From Hyphomicrobium_A sp963812795 (GTDB lineage: Bacteria; Pseudomonadota; Alphaproteobacteria; Rhizobiales; Hyphomicrobiaceae): a stretch of DNA of 64,000 nt. Under the pieces are notes generated by a model. That model was not told where the DNA came from, did no database searches, and saw nothing but the letters and a program-made list of their open reading frames with translations. Every line of letters starts with the position of its first letter. Positions within the stretch are counted from its first letter, which is position 1. Below are positions 57,317 through 64,000 of the stretch, piece after piece. The position numbers and the translations under genes are program-made. The stretch lies in assembly GCA_963812795.1 (NCBI GenBank), contig CAWEWG010000004.1, forward strand, positions 1-64,000. The letters run 5' to 3'.

Positions 57317-58687
57317 TTAGTTAAGCGCGATAAGCTTGGCGCTGTCCGTCAGCACATACATGCGCCCCTGCGCGATCACGGGGGCGACGTAGACGGCGCT
57401 GCCGAGATCCTTCTCGCCGCCGATCTTGCCGGTCGCGGCATCGACGCCGACGAGCGTGCCTGCCGAGGACGCCAGCCAGAGCGTCCCGCCCGCCAGCGTC
57501 GGGCCCGCCCAGGCGCCGGTACCGGGCAACTTGGTTGTCCATTGCGTCTTGCCGTCGGTGCGCGACAGCGCCATGAGCTGGCCCTGGGTATCGACGACGA
57601 AGACGCTGGCTCCGGCAACCGAGGGCGCCTGCGTGCCGGGCACGTTGATCGACCAAAGTCGCTCGCCGCTCTCGGCCTGCGTCGCGATCATCCGCCCAGC
57701 ATGACCAACGGCGAACACGGTGCCGTTGTCGATCGCGGGGCGGGCGGCGTCGCTCATCGATGTGAGCTGCGACGTCGTACGCGTCCGCGCGAGGTTCTCG
57801 GTCCACACCGACGAGCCGTCGGCCACGCGCATGGCGACGAGGTCGCCGGAGGGATACGGCACCACGACGATATCGCCGTCGACCGCCGGACTGGCATTGT
57901 TCATCAGGCTCGCCTGCTGCGGCAGACCACGCATCGACCACAGCTCGCCGCCGTCGGCACCGGCGAGGCAGAAAAAGCGGCCGTCGAGCGTGATGACGAA
58001 CACGCGATCGCCGACCGCGGTGGGCGCCGCACGCACGGGCGCCTCGAGCTGCTTTTCCCAGATCGACTTGCCGTTTTGTGGATCGAGGGCGACGACGTTG
58101 CCGTAGCCGCTCGCCGCATAAAGCCGTCCGCCGTCGATGGCGAGACCGCCACCATAGCCGCCGCCGCTACCGCCGCCGCCGAGCGAGTACCAACTGCCGC
58201 TCGACTCGCGCTTAGGCTTCAGCGAGGTGCGCCAGGCGGAGGAGCCCCCGGTATTCGAGAAAGCGCTGACGGTTCCGTCGGCGTCGAGGGTGAAGACTTG
58301 GCCGTTATAGACGAGAGGGCTGGCGGTGATACGTCCGACGCTGCCCGATCCCGTCCCGGCATCGGCAGTCCAAACGACGTTGGCAGCGCCGCCAAAGGCT
58401 AGATTGCCGGGAGAATTGTTGGGCGCACCGCCGGCCTGCGCCCATGTGTCGTTGACCCGCGGCGCCGGCAGGACGATCGGCGCGCTGGCGTCCGCCAACT
58501 CGCCCGTCACCGGCCCCGCCGGCTGCATAATGGAGATGCGCTTGCCGGGGAGCGGGACTGCCTTCTCGGCGAAGGGATTGAGGTTGGCGAGCTTGGGGAG
58601 CGAAGGCCCGTCACCGGCGCAACCGGAAAGCAGCACGAGCGAGGAAAGCCCCGCCCCTATCACGCCGCTCTGCCGCGTCCCCCTCAT
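57317..58687 (-). CDS. bamB: Outer-membrane assembly lipoprotein BamB (PQQ-repeat beta-propeller)
   Basis: 456 residues. Lipoprotein signal LSSLVLLSGCAGDGPS (lipobox LSGC). Eight-bladed propeller of PQQ-like repeats: LVYNGQVFTLDADGTVSAFS, LYAASGYGNVVALDPQNGKS IWEK, VFVITLDGRFFCLAGADGGE LW, VFAVGHAGRMIATQAESGER LW, VFVVDTQGQLMALSRTDGKT QW and LVGVDAATGKIGGEKDLGS. Part of the BAM complex that folds beta-barrels. Starts 10 bp after the upstream YfgM-like stop; followed by der, the conserved bam-der arrangement. Confidence 0.93.
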   Translation of the reverse strand: MRGTRQSGVIGAGLSSLVLLSGCAGDGPSLPKLANLNPFAEKAVPLPGKRISIMQPAGPVTGELADASAPIVLPAPRVNDTWAQAGGAPNNSPGNLAFGGAANVVWTADAGTGSGSVGRITASPLVYNGQVFTLDADGTVSAFSNTGGSSAWRTSLKPKRESSGSWYSLGGGGSGGGYGGGLAIDGGRLYAASGYGNVVALDPQNGKSIWEKQLEAPVRAAPTAVGDRVFVITLDGRFFCLAGADGGELWSMRGLPQQASLMNNASPAVDGDIVVVPYPSGDLVAMRVADGSSVWTENLARTRTTSQLTSMSDAARPAIDNGTVFAVGHAGRMIATQAESGERLWSINVPGTQAPSVAGASVFVVDTQGQLMALSRTDGKTQWTTKLPGTGAWAGPTLAGGTLWLASSAGTLVGVDAATGKIGGEKDLGSAVYVAPVIAQGRMYVLTDSAKLIALN

Positions 58688-58697
58688 GTATCCCCAC

Positions 58698-59489
58698 TCA
58701 GTCCTTTTTAGCGGGCGGCGGTGTCGCCGGCGGCGCAGCGCCTGCCTGTGGCGCTGCATTCGTAGGTTGCGAAGTCGGCGGCGGTGCGGCGGGCGCAGCC
58801 GGCGTGTTGCTCGTCGATTTCTTGGCGATCTCTTCGGCTGCGATCTCCGCCATCACGATCTGGGCTCGCTCGGTGATGCTCTGCGGCGTCGACTGATCAA
58901 CGAACAGCGGCGTCAGGATCGTGCGTGCGTCGTTCGACTTGCCGGCCTTGAATGCCGCCAGCCCCAACAACTCACGCGCGCTGAAGCGCCAGGAGCTGGT
59001 GTCGCTCATTAAAGGGGTGAGCCGATTCTCCATCTCGGTAAAGTCGGCCTCGCCGATGCGAAGGCCCGCAGCCTGCAGTCGGGCAAAGTCCCGCAGTGTG
59101 GCGTCGGCGCTGTTGTCGTTGACCAGTGCCTCGTAAGTAGCGACCGCCTCTGCCTTCTTGCCCTGCTTAGCCTGCGATCCGGCAAGTTGCAGCTGCGCAA
59201 GGGCGCGATAGCCCCCGGCGCCGTCCACAGCGATCTTCTCGAACTCCTTCTCGGCGCTGCCTTCCTTCTTGTCGGTGACGAGGAGCATCGCCTCCTCATA
59301 GCGCGCGCCGGATTCCTGGGCGGCGGTCAGACGGGAACTCTCCCAGTACTTGAAGCCGAGCACGCCGAACACGATCGCAGCAGCGGCAGCGAAGATGTAC
59401 GTACCGTATTGCTTCCAGATCTTCTCGAGGCGTTCGCGCCTCAGCTCTTCTTCGACTTCGCGGAGAAGACCGTCGTCCTGCTGTGCCAT
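58698..59489 (-). CDS. YfgM-like tetratricopeptide membrane protein
   Basis: 263 residues. A short cytoplasmic helix (LLREVEEELRRERLEKIWKQ) precedes one TM helix (YGTYIFAAAAAIVFGVLGFK). A periplasmic TPR-like domain follows (EGSAEKEFEKIAVDGAGGYR ALAQLQLAGSQAKQGKKAEA; DDARTILTPLFV), then a Pro/Ala-rich tail (PAAPAAPPPTSQPTNAAPQA). In gammaproteobacteria YfgM is an ancillary SecYEG/PpiD partner encoded beside bamB, as here. The low-complexity C-terminus is typical of alphaproteobacterial versions. Confidence 0.85.
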   Translation of the reverse strand: MAQQDDGLLREVEEELRRERLEKIWKQYGTYIFAAAAAIVFGVLGFKYWESSRLTAAQESGARYEEAMLLVTDKKEGSAEKEFEKIAVDGAGGYRALAQLQLAGSQAKQGKKAEAVATYEALVNDNSADATLRDFARLQAAGLRIGEADFTEMENRLTPLMSDTSSWRFSARELLGLAAFKAGKSNDARTILTPLFVDQSTPQSITERAQIVMAEIAAEEIAKKSTSNTPAAPAAPPPTSQPTNAAPQAGAAPPATPPPAKKD

Positions 59490-59632
59490 CGCGATTTCAG
59501 CCCCTGAACCTTGGCGCGTTTCTTATCCGAGGCCCGGCCGGGCTCTGGAAGCCGCATACATAGCCGACGGCATCCTCTGCGCAAGCGCTCGATCGGGTTG
59601 AGCCAACCCAGGGATGCCGCCCCCGGGCATTC

Positions 59633-60544
59633 CTAAGCCTTGCTGCTTGGGTTTTTCGACTTTTTCGTGGCTTTGCCGCCGGTTGCACCGACACGTTCGA
59701 CCGTTCGCGGCTCCTTGGTCGGCGTCCCATCCTGCATGGCGTAGGTGTGTTCCGGCGTGGGGAAGGCGCGCGTGCGCACGTCCCTTGAGTAGGAGCGGAT
59801 GGCGTCCTCGATGACCTCGCCGACCTTGCCGAATTTCTTGACGAAGCGCGGCACGCGCGGGCTGAGGCCGAGCATGTCCTCCATGACGAGGATCTGGCCG
59901 TCACAGGCGAGCGAGGCCCCTATGCCAATGGTCGGAATGGGGATCGATGCGGTGATGCGTTGCGCCAAAGGCTCGGTGATCGCCTCCAGCACGACCGCAA
60001 ATGCGCCGGCATCGGCAATCGCGCGGGCATCGGCTTCTATTGCCGCCCATTCCGCCCGTCGACGACCCTGGGCCTTGAAGCCGCCGATGACATTCACCGA
60101 TTGCGGCGTCAATCCGACATGCGACATGACCGGAATGCCGCGATCGACGAGATAGCGGATCGTTTCCGCCATGCGTTTGCCGCCCTCAATCTTAACAGCG
60201 CCACAGTCGGTCTCTTTCATTACCTTCGCGCAGTTTCTGAAGGCGACAGGCGGGCTCTCCTCGTACGAGCCGAATGGCATGTCGACGACGACGAGCGCAC
60301 GCCGCGCACCGCGAACGACCGCGCGTCCGTGCATGATCATCAATTCGAGGGGGACCGGAACGGTTGTCTCATAGCCGTGCATAACCATCCCGAGGCTGTC
60401 GCCAACCAGCAGGAAGTCGCAATAGCGGTCGGCGATGGCGGCCGTGTGCGCATGGTAGGCAGTGAGCGCGACGATCGGCTGGCGCTTTTTCATCGCCGTA
60501 ATATCGGGCGCCATCAGGCGCTTCTGGGTAGTGTGAACGGACAT
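59633..60544 (-). CDS. panB: 3-methyl-2-oxobutanoate hydroxymethyltransferase PanB
   Basis: 303 residues, intact. First step of pantothenate synthesis: ketopantoate from alpha-ketoisovalerate and methylene-THF. TIM-barrel motifs: PIVALTAYHAHTAAIADRYC, DFLLVGDSLGMVMHGYETTV (metal Asp), VVVDMPFGSYEESPPVAFRN, AVKIEGGKRMAETIRYLVDR (catalytic region), GIPVMSHVGLTPQSVNVIGG and IPTIGIGASLACDGQILVME DMLG. The C-terminal extension (GGKATKKSKNPSSKA) is basic and disordered. panC is not adjacent. Confidence 0.96.
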   Translation of the reverse strand: MSVHTTQKRLMAPDITAMKKRQPIVALTAYHAHTAAIADRYCDFLLVGDSLGMVMHGYETTVPVPLELMIMHGRAVVRGARRALVVVDMPFGSYEESPPVAFRNCAKVMKETDCGAVKIEGGKRMAETIRYLVDRGIPVMSHVGLTPQSVNVIGGFKAQGRRRAEWAAIEADARAIADAGAFAVVLEAITEPLAQRITASIPIPTIGIGASLACDGQILVMEDMLGLSPRVPRFVKKFGKVGEVIEDAIRSYSRDVRTRAFPTPEHTYAMQDGTPTKEPRTVERVGATGGKATKKSKNPSSKA

Positions 60545-60751
60545 GACAGGCAGGGTACTCGTTAAATGGACCGGCGTCGCGACAACCTAGTGATGAAGTG
60601 GCCTGCAAACCAGTGGCGCGCCTGCCGTGCCTCGCACACCACCTTTGAAATGATTTTCGATTTCAGAGCCTTGCTAACGAAGATTTAGGGTTAAAATCAT
60701 CATATAGATCGATCTCTTCAGAGACACTTCTCTTTTCGGCCGGGGGCTGCC

Positions 60752-62473
60752 TTGCAGAAGATTGTAAAAACCGACATCGGCGCCGTTTCTGGCTGCCTGC
60801 GTATGACAACCGTCGCGGCGTTCCTCGGAGCGGCGCTGCTCGTTGCAGCGACGCCCGAACCGGCCCAGGCGCAGTTCTACACTTGGGGGCAGTGGGGCAA
60901 CCCGTCGCCCTGGCAGCAGAAGCCACGGCGCCGCCGCGCCGCGCCGCGCTTTGTCGAGCCGTCGGACGACAAGCCGGTCGTCGCTTTGCCCAAGCCGAGC
61001 GGCCCGCTGGTGCTCGTCGTCTCGATCGGCAAGCAGACGGTCACCGTCTATGACGACAACAAGGTGATCGCCAAATCGCCGATCTCGAGCGGCATGTCGG
61101 GCCACCCGACACCCACGGGTGTCTTCAGCATCCTGGAGAAGAACCGCTACCACTATTCAAATCTCTACGGCGGCGCGCCGATGCCGTTCATGCAGCGCGT
61201 CACCAACTCCGGCGTCGCCATGCACGCCGGTGACCTTCCCGGGTATCCGGCCTCGCATGGCTGCATCCGTCTCCCTTACCGCTTCGCGCAAAGCCTGTTC
61301 GGCATCACGGACGTCGGCGCGCGCGTCATCATCAGCGACGAAGACCTGACGCCGGCCGAGTTCAACAGCCCACGGCTCATCGCGCCGCTGCCGCCCGACA
61401 ACACGGCGGCGGCCCCGTCAGGTCCGCTGACCAATATTATCGCGGCGAGCCCCGCTGCAGCTGAGGGCAACGTGCCCCGCACGCGCGGCGCAGCCGCCGC
61501 GGCGCGCATCGCCGAGCGCAGCCGGCTCGTGTCGGCAATCGCCGAAGCGGAAAACGCCCGGTTGGCCGCCCAGAACCAGGCCATTGCAGCCGCCGCTGCG
61601 GTGCAAGAGGCGAAGGAGACGATCCGCAAGGAGCGCACGCAGGAGGGAAGCCTCGCCGAGCTGGCGCGCAAGGCCAGCAAGGCCGCCGACGCAGCCGCCA
61701 GCCGTTTCACCGACCTCACAGCCAAGATGGCCAAGATCGACACGTCGACGCTCGCGGCCGCAGATCTCGAGAAGCAGTCGGCCGAGGAACTTGCCGAAGA
61801 AGCGAAGATGCTCGACGCCGCAGACGCCGCAGTCGCAGCGAAGCGTACGGCCAATGCACAGTCGGCAAAAGCCAAGCAGGCCGTCGCAGACGCCGGCGCA
61901 CTCGACAAGGCGCGCAAGGTAGCGACCGACGACGTGAAAAGCGCCGAGGCCGTGGTAGAACAGGCCAAGGCCAATCTGGTCGCCGCCGACGCCCTCGAGG
62001 CGCGCAAAGATAGTCCCGTCTCGGTGTTTATCAGCGCCAAGACCGGACGCCTGACCGCCAAGCTCGGCTTCGCTCAAGTCATAGACGTGCCAGTGACCAT
62101 CGCCGGCCCGGGCCGCCCGCTCGGCACGCACGTGCTCACCGCCACCGCCTTCACCAACGGCGAGAAGGCACTGCGCTGGAACTCTGTCAGCTTGCGGCCG
62201 TCCGAGGGGACGCAATACGCGCGTCGCAAGAAGCGTCGCCACGACGACGAGGCACCGGTCGTCGCTGCCGGTCACGATGCCGACGCCGCCAGCGCGCTGG
62301 AGCGCATCGAGATTCCCAAGGAGACGGCCGAGCTGCTTGCCGAGCTGATGAAGCCAGGCTCCTCGTTCATCATCTCCGACTACGGCCTCAGCCGCGAGAC
62401 GAGCGCACGCACGGAATTCGTGGTCGAGCCGTGGCGCAGCCGTCCGGACAGCTCCGAGTCCCGCTACTACTGA
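60752..62473 (+). CDS. L,D-transpeptidase (YkuD domain) with coiled-coil and second YkuD-like half
   Basis: 573 residues from TTG 60752 (GGGGG ahead); ATG 60803 is in frame. Signal ...TVAAFLGAALLVAATPEPAQ AQ. The YkuD domain reads LVVSIGKQTVTVYDDNKVIA, SPISSGMSGHPTPTGVFSIL E, and the catalytic segment MHAGDLPGYPASHGCIRLPY with Cys nucleophile in SHGCIR. A long Ala/Glu/Lys coiled coil follows (about 250-420). A second YkuD-like half comes next (DSPVSVFISAKTGRLTAKLG; GRPLGTHVLTATAFTNGEKA) that lacks the HxxxxSHGC motif. Forms 3-3 cross-links or attaches proteins to murein; the duplicate half may be structural. Confidence 0.9.
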   Translation: MQKIVKTDIGAVSGCLRMTTVAAFLGAALLVAATPEPAQAQFYTWGQWGNPSPWQQKPRRRRAAPRFVEPSDDKPVVALPKPSGPLVLVVSIGKQTVTVYDDNKVIAKSPISSGMSGHPTPTGVFSILEKNRYHYSNLYGGAPMPFMQRVTNSGVAMHAGDLPGYPASHGCIRLPYRFAQSLFGITDVGARVIISDEDLTPAEFNSPRLIAPLPPDNTAAAPSGPLTNIIAASPAAAEGNVPRTRGAAAAARIAERSRLVSAIAEAENARLAAQNQAIAAAAAVQEAKETIRKERTQEGSLAELARKASKAADAAASRFTDLTAKMAKIDTSTLAAADLEKQSAEELAEEAKMLDAADAAVAAKRTANAQSAKAKQAVADAGALDKARKVATDDVKSAEAVVEQAKANLVAADALEARKDSPVSVFISAKTGRLTAKLGFAQVIDVPVTIAGPGRPLGTHVLTATAFTNGEKALRWNSVSLRPSEGTQYARRKKRRHDDEAPVVAAGHDADAASALERIEIPKETAELLAELMKPGSSFIISDYGLSRETSARTEFVVEPWRSRPDSSESRYY

Positions 62474-62534
62474 CCTCGCAGCCGAGTGAATCCCGGCAAC
62501 AAGTGCCGGGATGACGTAGTGGGGACGCTGACGA

Positions 62535-63017
62535 TCAGCCGGGGAGGCGGATTTGCCGTTCCGGCGGCGACTGTACGATCGCAACGGCATCGCCCAGCGC
62601 GACGTGACCGCCCTCCAGAACCTTGCAAGTCACTCCGCCGCGCCACTCGGGGTGCAGCGCCTTGCGCAGGCCCTCTCGCGCCTCGTCCATACGTGCGCAC
62701 GGAGTCGTCGGATAGGTTACCTCGAGCAGCACGGGCCCGATGCGCAACGTCGCCCCGAGGGCACGTGGCAGTCGCACGCCTTCGACCAGCAGGTTGGCGC
62801 GACGCGCCGTCCAATCGAGGGACTGGTCTCCGCCGAGCTCGCTGAGGGCTGCCTGCCAATCCTCACGCGCCAGGATCGTCACCGCGCGCCGCTTGTACTT
62901 GGCGCCCTTGTGGTCACCAACGACGCCCGCCTCCAAACTGATCTCAACGCTGTCGAGCGTCTGCATCGGCGCGAGCCGTCTTGGCCGCCACGCAATGCCG
63001 ACCAGCCGTCCACTCAT
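62535..63017 (-). CDS. MOSC domain protein
   Basis: 160 residues, intact. MSGRLVGIAWRPRRLAPMQT, GVVGDHKGAKYKRRAVTILA RE, LDWTARRANLLVEGVRLPRA, TLRIGPVLLEVTYPTTPCAR MDEA, and GGVTCKVLEGGHVALGDAVA. The Cys in PTTPCARM is the conserved MOSC sulfur-binding residue. Proteins of this size relate to YiiM/YuaD and to the molybdenum-cofactor sulfurase C-terminal domain; the precise substrate is unknown. Confidence 0.88.
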   Translation of the reverse strand: MSGRLVGIAWRPRRLAPMQTLDSVEISLEAGVVGDHKGAKYKRRAVTILAREDWQAALSELGGDQSLDWTARRANLLVEGVRLPRALGATLRIGPVLLEVTYPTTPCARMDEAREGLRKALHPEWRGGVTCKVLEGGHVALGDAVAIVQSPPERQIRLPG

Positions 63018-63020
63018 GCA

Positions 63021-63093
63021 CTAGTGTCCTGATCGCGAAATTCGTCTCGTCGAGGAGGGCTTTGAACGAATTTCGCGATCTGAAGGACACTAG
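63021..63093. repeat. 73-bp imperfect palindrome (REP/MITE-like)
   Basis: Outer arms CTAGTGTCC (63021-63029) and GGACACTAG (63085-63093) and inner arms GATCGCGAAATTCGT (63031-63045) and ACGAATTTCGCGATC (63066-63080) pair perfectly, interrupted only by a 1-base/4-base bulge. The centre holds a small CTCG-T-CGAG hairpin. CTAG at both tips could be a target duplication. No coding capacity. Confidence 0.75.
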
Positions 63094-63121
63094 CGAGAGT
63101 AGATATTTCTGGCGAGATTCA

Positions 63122-63178
63122 GATCGAGAAGTCCGCTTACGGGACCCAGCCTAGCGCAATGTCGCGGACTTCTCGATC
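63122..63178. repeat. Second inverted repeat, 15-bp arms, abutting the NnrU-family stop
   Basis: GATCGAGAAGTCCGC (63122-63136) and GCGGACTTCTCGATC (63164-63178) are perfect complements with 27 bases between. It lies 1 bp beyond the stop of the minus-strand NnrU-family gene and could act as its 3' processing or termination hairpin, though no T-run is present. Confidence 0.65.
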
Positions 63179-63179
63179 A

Positions 63180-63761
63180 TCATGCCAGCGGCGAGACGCC
63201 GATGAGGAGCTCGTGCAGGTAGAGCACGATGCCGACGTAAAGAGCGGCGCCGAGCACCACGACGATCAGGTCGTTTATCCATGGCCCGCTGCCCTTGCCG
63301 ATCGGACCGAGATCGCCGCGCTTCTTCACCGAGATGCGGTCATAGACGGCGAAGGCGAGGAAGCTGCCGAACAGCACCAGCGAGGCCAGATCGCCGTTCG
63401 CCAGCAGATGCGCCAGCGCCCAGATCTTGATGGCCACGAGCATCGGGTGCTTCAGCATGACGTGGATGTGCGAGGGGATGTACGTCGCAACCAGCGCGAT
63501 CATCGCCGGCAGCATGAGCGCGAGGGCCAGATGCCGCGTCCAGGTCGGCGGATCCCACAGGATCGGATTCTTGCCCGGATGGAGCTGCAGCTTGTGGAAG
63601 CCGAGGATGATGAGCGCCAAGCCCAGCAGCGACACCACCGAGAACAGCACCTTGTAGCCGGTGCCGCCGAAGCGGGCGATGAGACCGTTCTTCAGTTCGA
63701 CGTTCGCCGGCACCAAGTGGATCGAAAGAAAGAGGATGAGACCTAGCACCATCACCAGCAT
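63180..63761 (-). CDS. NnrU-family integral membrane protein
   Basis: 193 residues from ATG 63761 (GGGGAGG eight bases ahead; GTG 63767 is alternative). Five to six TM helices: MLVMVLGLILFLSIHLVPA, YKVLFSVVSLLGLALIILGF, LALALMLPAMIALVATYIPS, HIHVMLKHPMLVAIKIWALA and SLVLFGSFLAFAVYDRISVK. The NnrU hallmark HIHVMLKHPMLxxxKxWAxA HLLANGD is present. Related to isoprenylcysteine methyltransferase-like membrane proteins; NnrU was named from nitric-oxide-reduction loci, but most homologues, as here, lie outside denitrification clusters. Confidence 0.88.
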   Translation of the reverse strand: MLVMVLGLILFLSIHLVPANVELKNGLIARFGGTGYKVLFSVVSLLGLALIILGFHKLQLHPGKNPILWDPPTWTRHLALALMLPAMIALVATYIPSHIHVMLKHPMLVAIKIWALAHLLANGDLASLVLFGSFLAFAVYDRISVKKRGDLGPIGKGSGPWINDLIVVVLGAALYVGIVLYLHELLIGVSPLA

Positions 63762-64000
63762 GTTCACGCCCTCCCCAGGAAAATTGCGCCGTGACGGCGA
63801 ATCGTTGCCACGCTCCGGCCATCTCGTTAGGCTTTTCTAGAGTTCCGGCGCTTCGGCGGCTAGTCCGCTGATCGCCCGAATGGTCGCGGGGACCGTTACC
63901 TTCGTCGTCTTTCGAGGTGCGCGTAATGCAGGTTTCCCGCGTTTCCGAGCGTAATACGTTGGTCGTTCCCACCCATCTCCAGTTGCGTCCCCAGTTGCGG
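63762..64000. other. Right edge, no gene recognised
   Basis: A 239-bp stretch upstream of the NnrU-family gene, presumably with its promoter. No conserved protein segment or RNA was recognised; any gene starting here would be cut by the window edge. Confidence 0.3.

Overview
This is GC-rich DNA from an alphaproteobacterium, most likely order Hyphomicrobiales (Rhizobiales). The gene content that points there: a ChpT phosphotransferase of the CtrA relay, an EipA/DUF1134 envelope protein, a bactofilin, a DUF6476-like protein beside an RluA synthase, HrcA/CIRCE control of groESL, the uvrC-pgsA-moaD-moaE neighbourhood, and an fdsGBACD formate dehydrogenase operon. No genus is claimed. A striking technical feature is that about 1-36.7 kb is full of one-base frameshifts in otherwise conserved genes (mostly single extra bases where I could place them), while about 37.7-64 kb is almost clean. 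I read most of these as sequence or consensus errors and annotate the affected genes as whole CDSs spanning the breaks.

Layout. 0-4.3 kb: an RND efflux pair (lipoprotein adaptor plus permease) behind a palindromic operator. 4.3-7.4 kb: a small conserved protein, an NTF2-like protein, then a gene-poor decayed stretch ending in a truncated tyrosine recombinase beside tRNA-Glu(CTC), which looks like an old island. 7.6-13.8 kb: DUF6476-like membrane protein, RluA synthase, rpoH, a secreted protein with a duplicated domain, and an AMIN/amidase_3 cell-wall amidase. 14-18 kb: moaE, moaD, pgsA, an extensin-like protein, a dienelactone hydrolase and a tiny membrane protein. 18.1-25.2 kb: uvrC, a HAD phosphatase, a degenerate EAL protein, a degenerate SDR and a FUSC transporter. 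25.3-27.5 kb: groES-groEL with promoter, CIRCE and terminator. 27.6-28.3 kb: a secreted protein of unknown function.

28.7-36.6 kb: a LysR regulator followed by the NAD-dependent, molybdenum/tungsten formate dehydrogenase operon fdsG-fdsB-fdsA-fdhD-fdsD and a YbaK-like editing protein. FdsG/FdsB form the NADH-forming diaphorase, FdsA oxidises formate at the bis-MGD cofactor, FdhD sulfurates the cofactor, and MoaD/MoaE elsewhere in the window make molybdopterin.

36.6-43.9 kb (minus strand): a tight three-gene unit of a membrane-anchored calcineurin-type phosphoesterase, a GMC flavo-oxidoreductase, and a second GMC oxidoreductase fused to an alpha/beta hydrolase with an apparent Cys nucleophile. 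This is the best candidate in the window for an undescribed lipid or sterol/alcohol-oxidising system. 44-64 kb: mainly envelope and housekeeping genes: small secreted Cys proteins, bactofilin, a coiled-coil membrane protein, eipA, cysQ, chpT, fetAB, cspA, rlmJ, holC, the yfgM-like/bamB/der operon, panB, an L,D-transpeptidase, a MOSC protein and an NnrU-family protein. Two nested inverted repeats lie between the last two. No CRISPR array, rRNA or intact transposase was seen.
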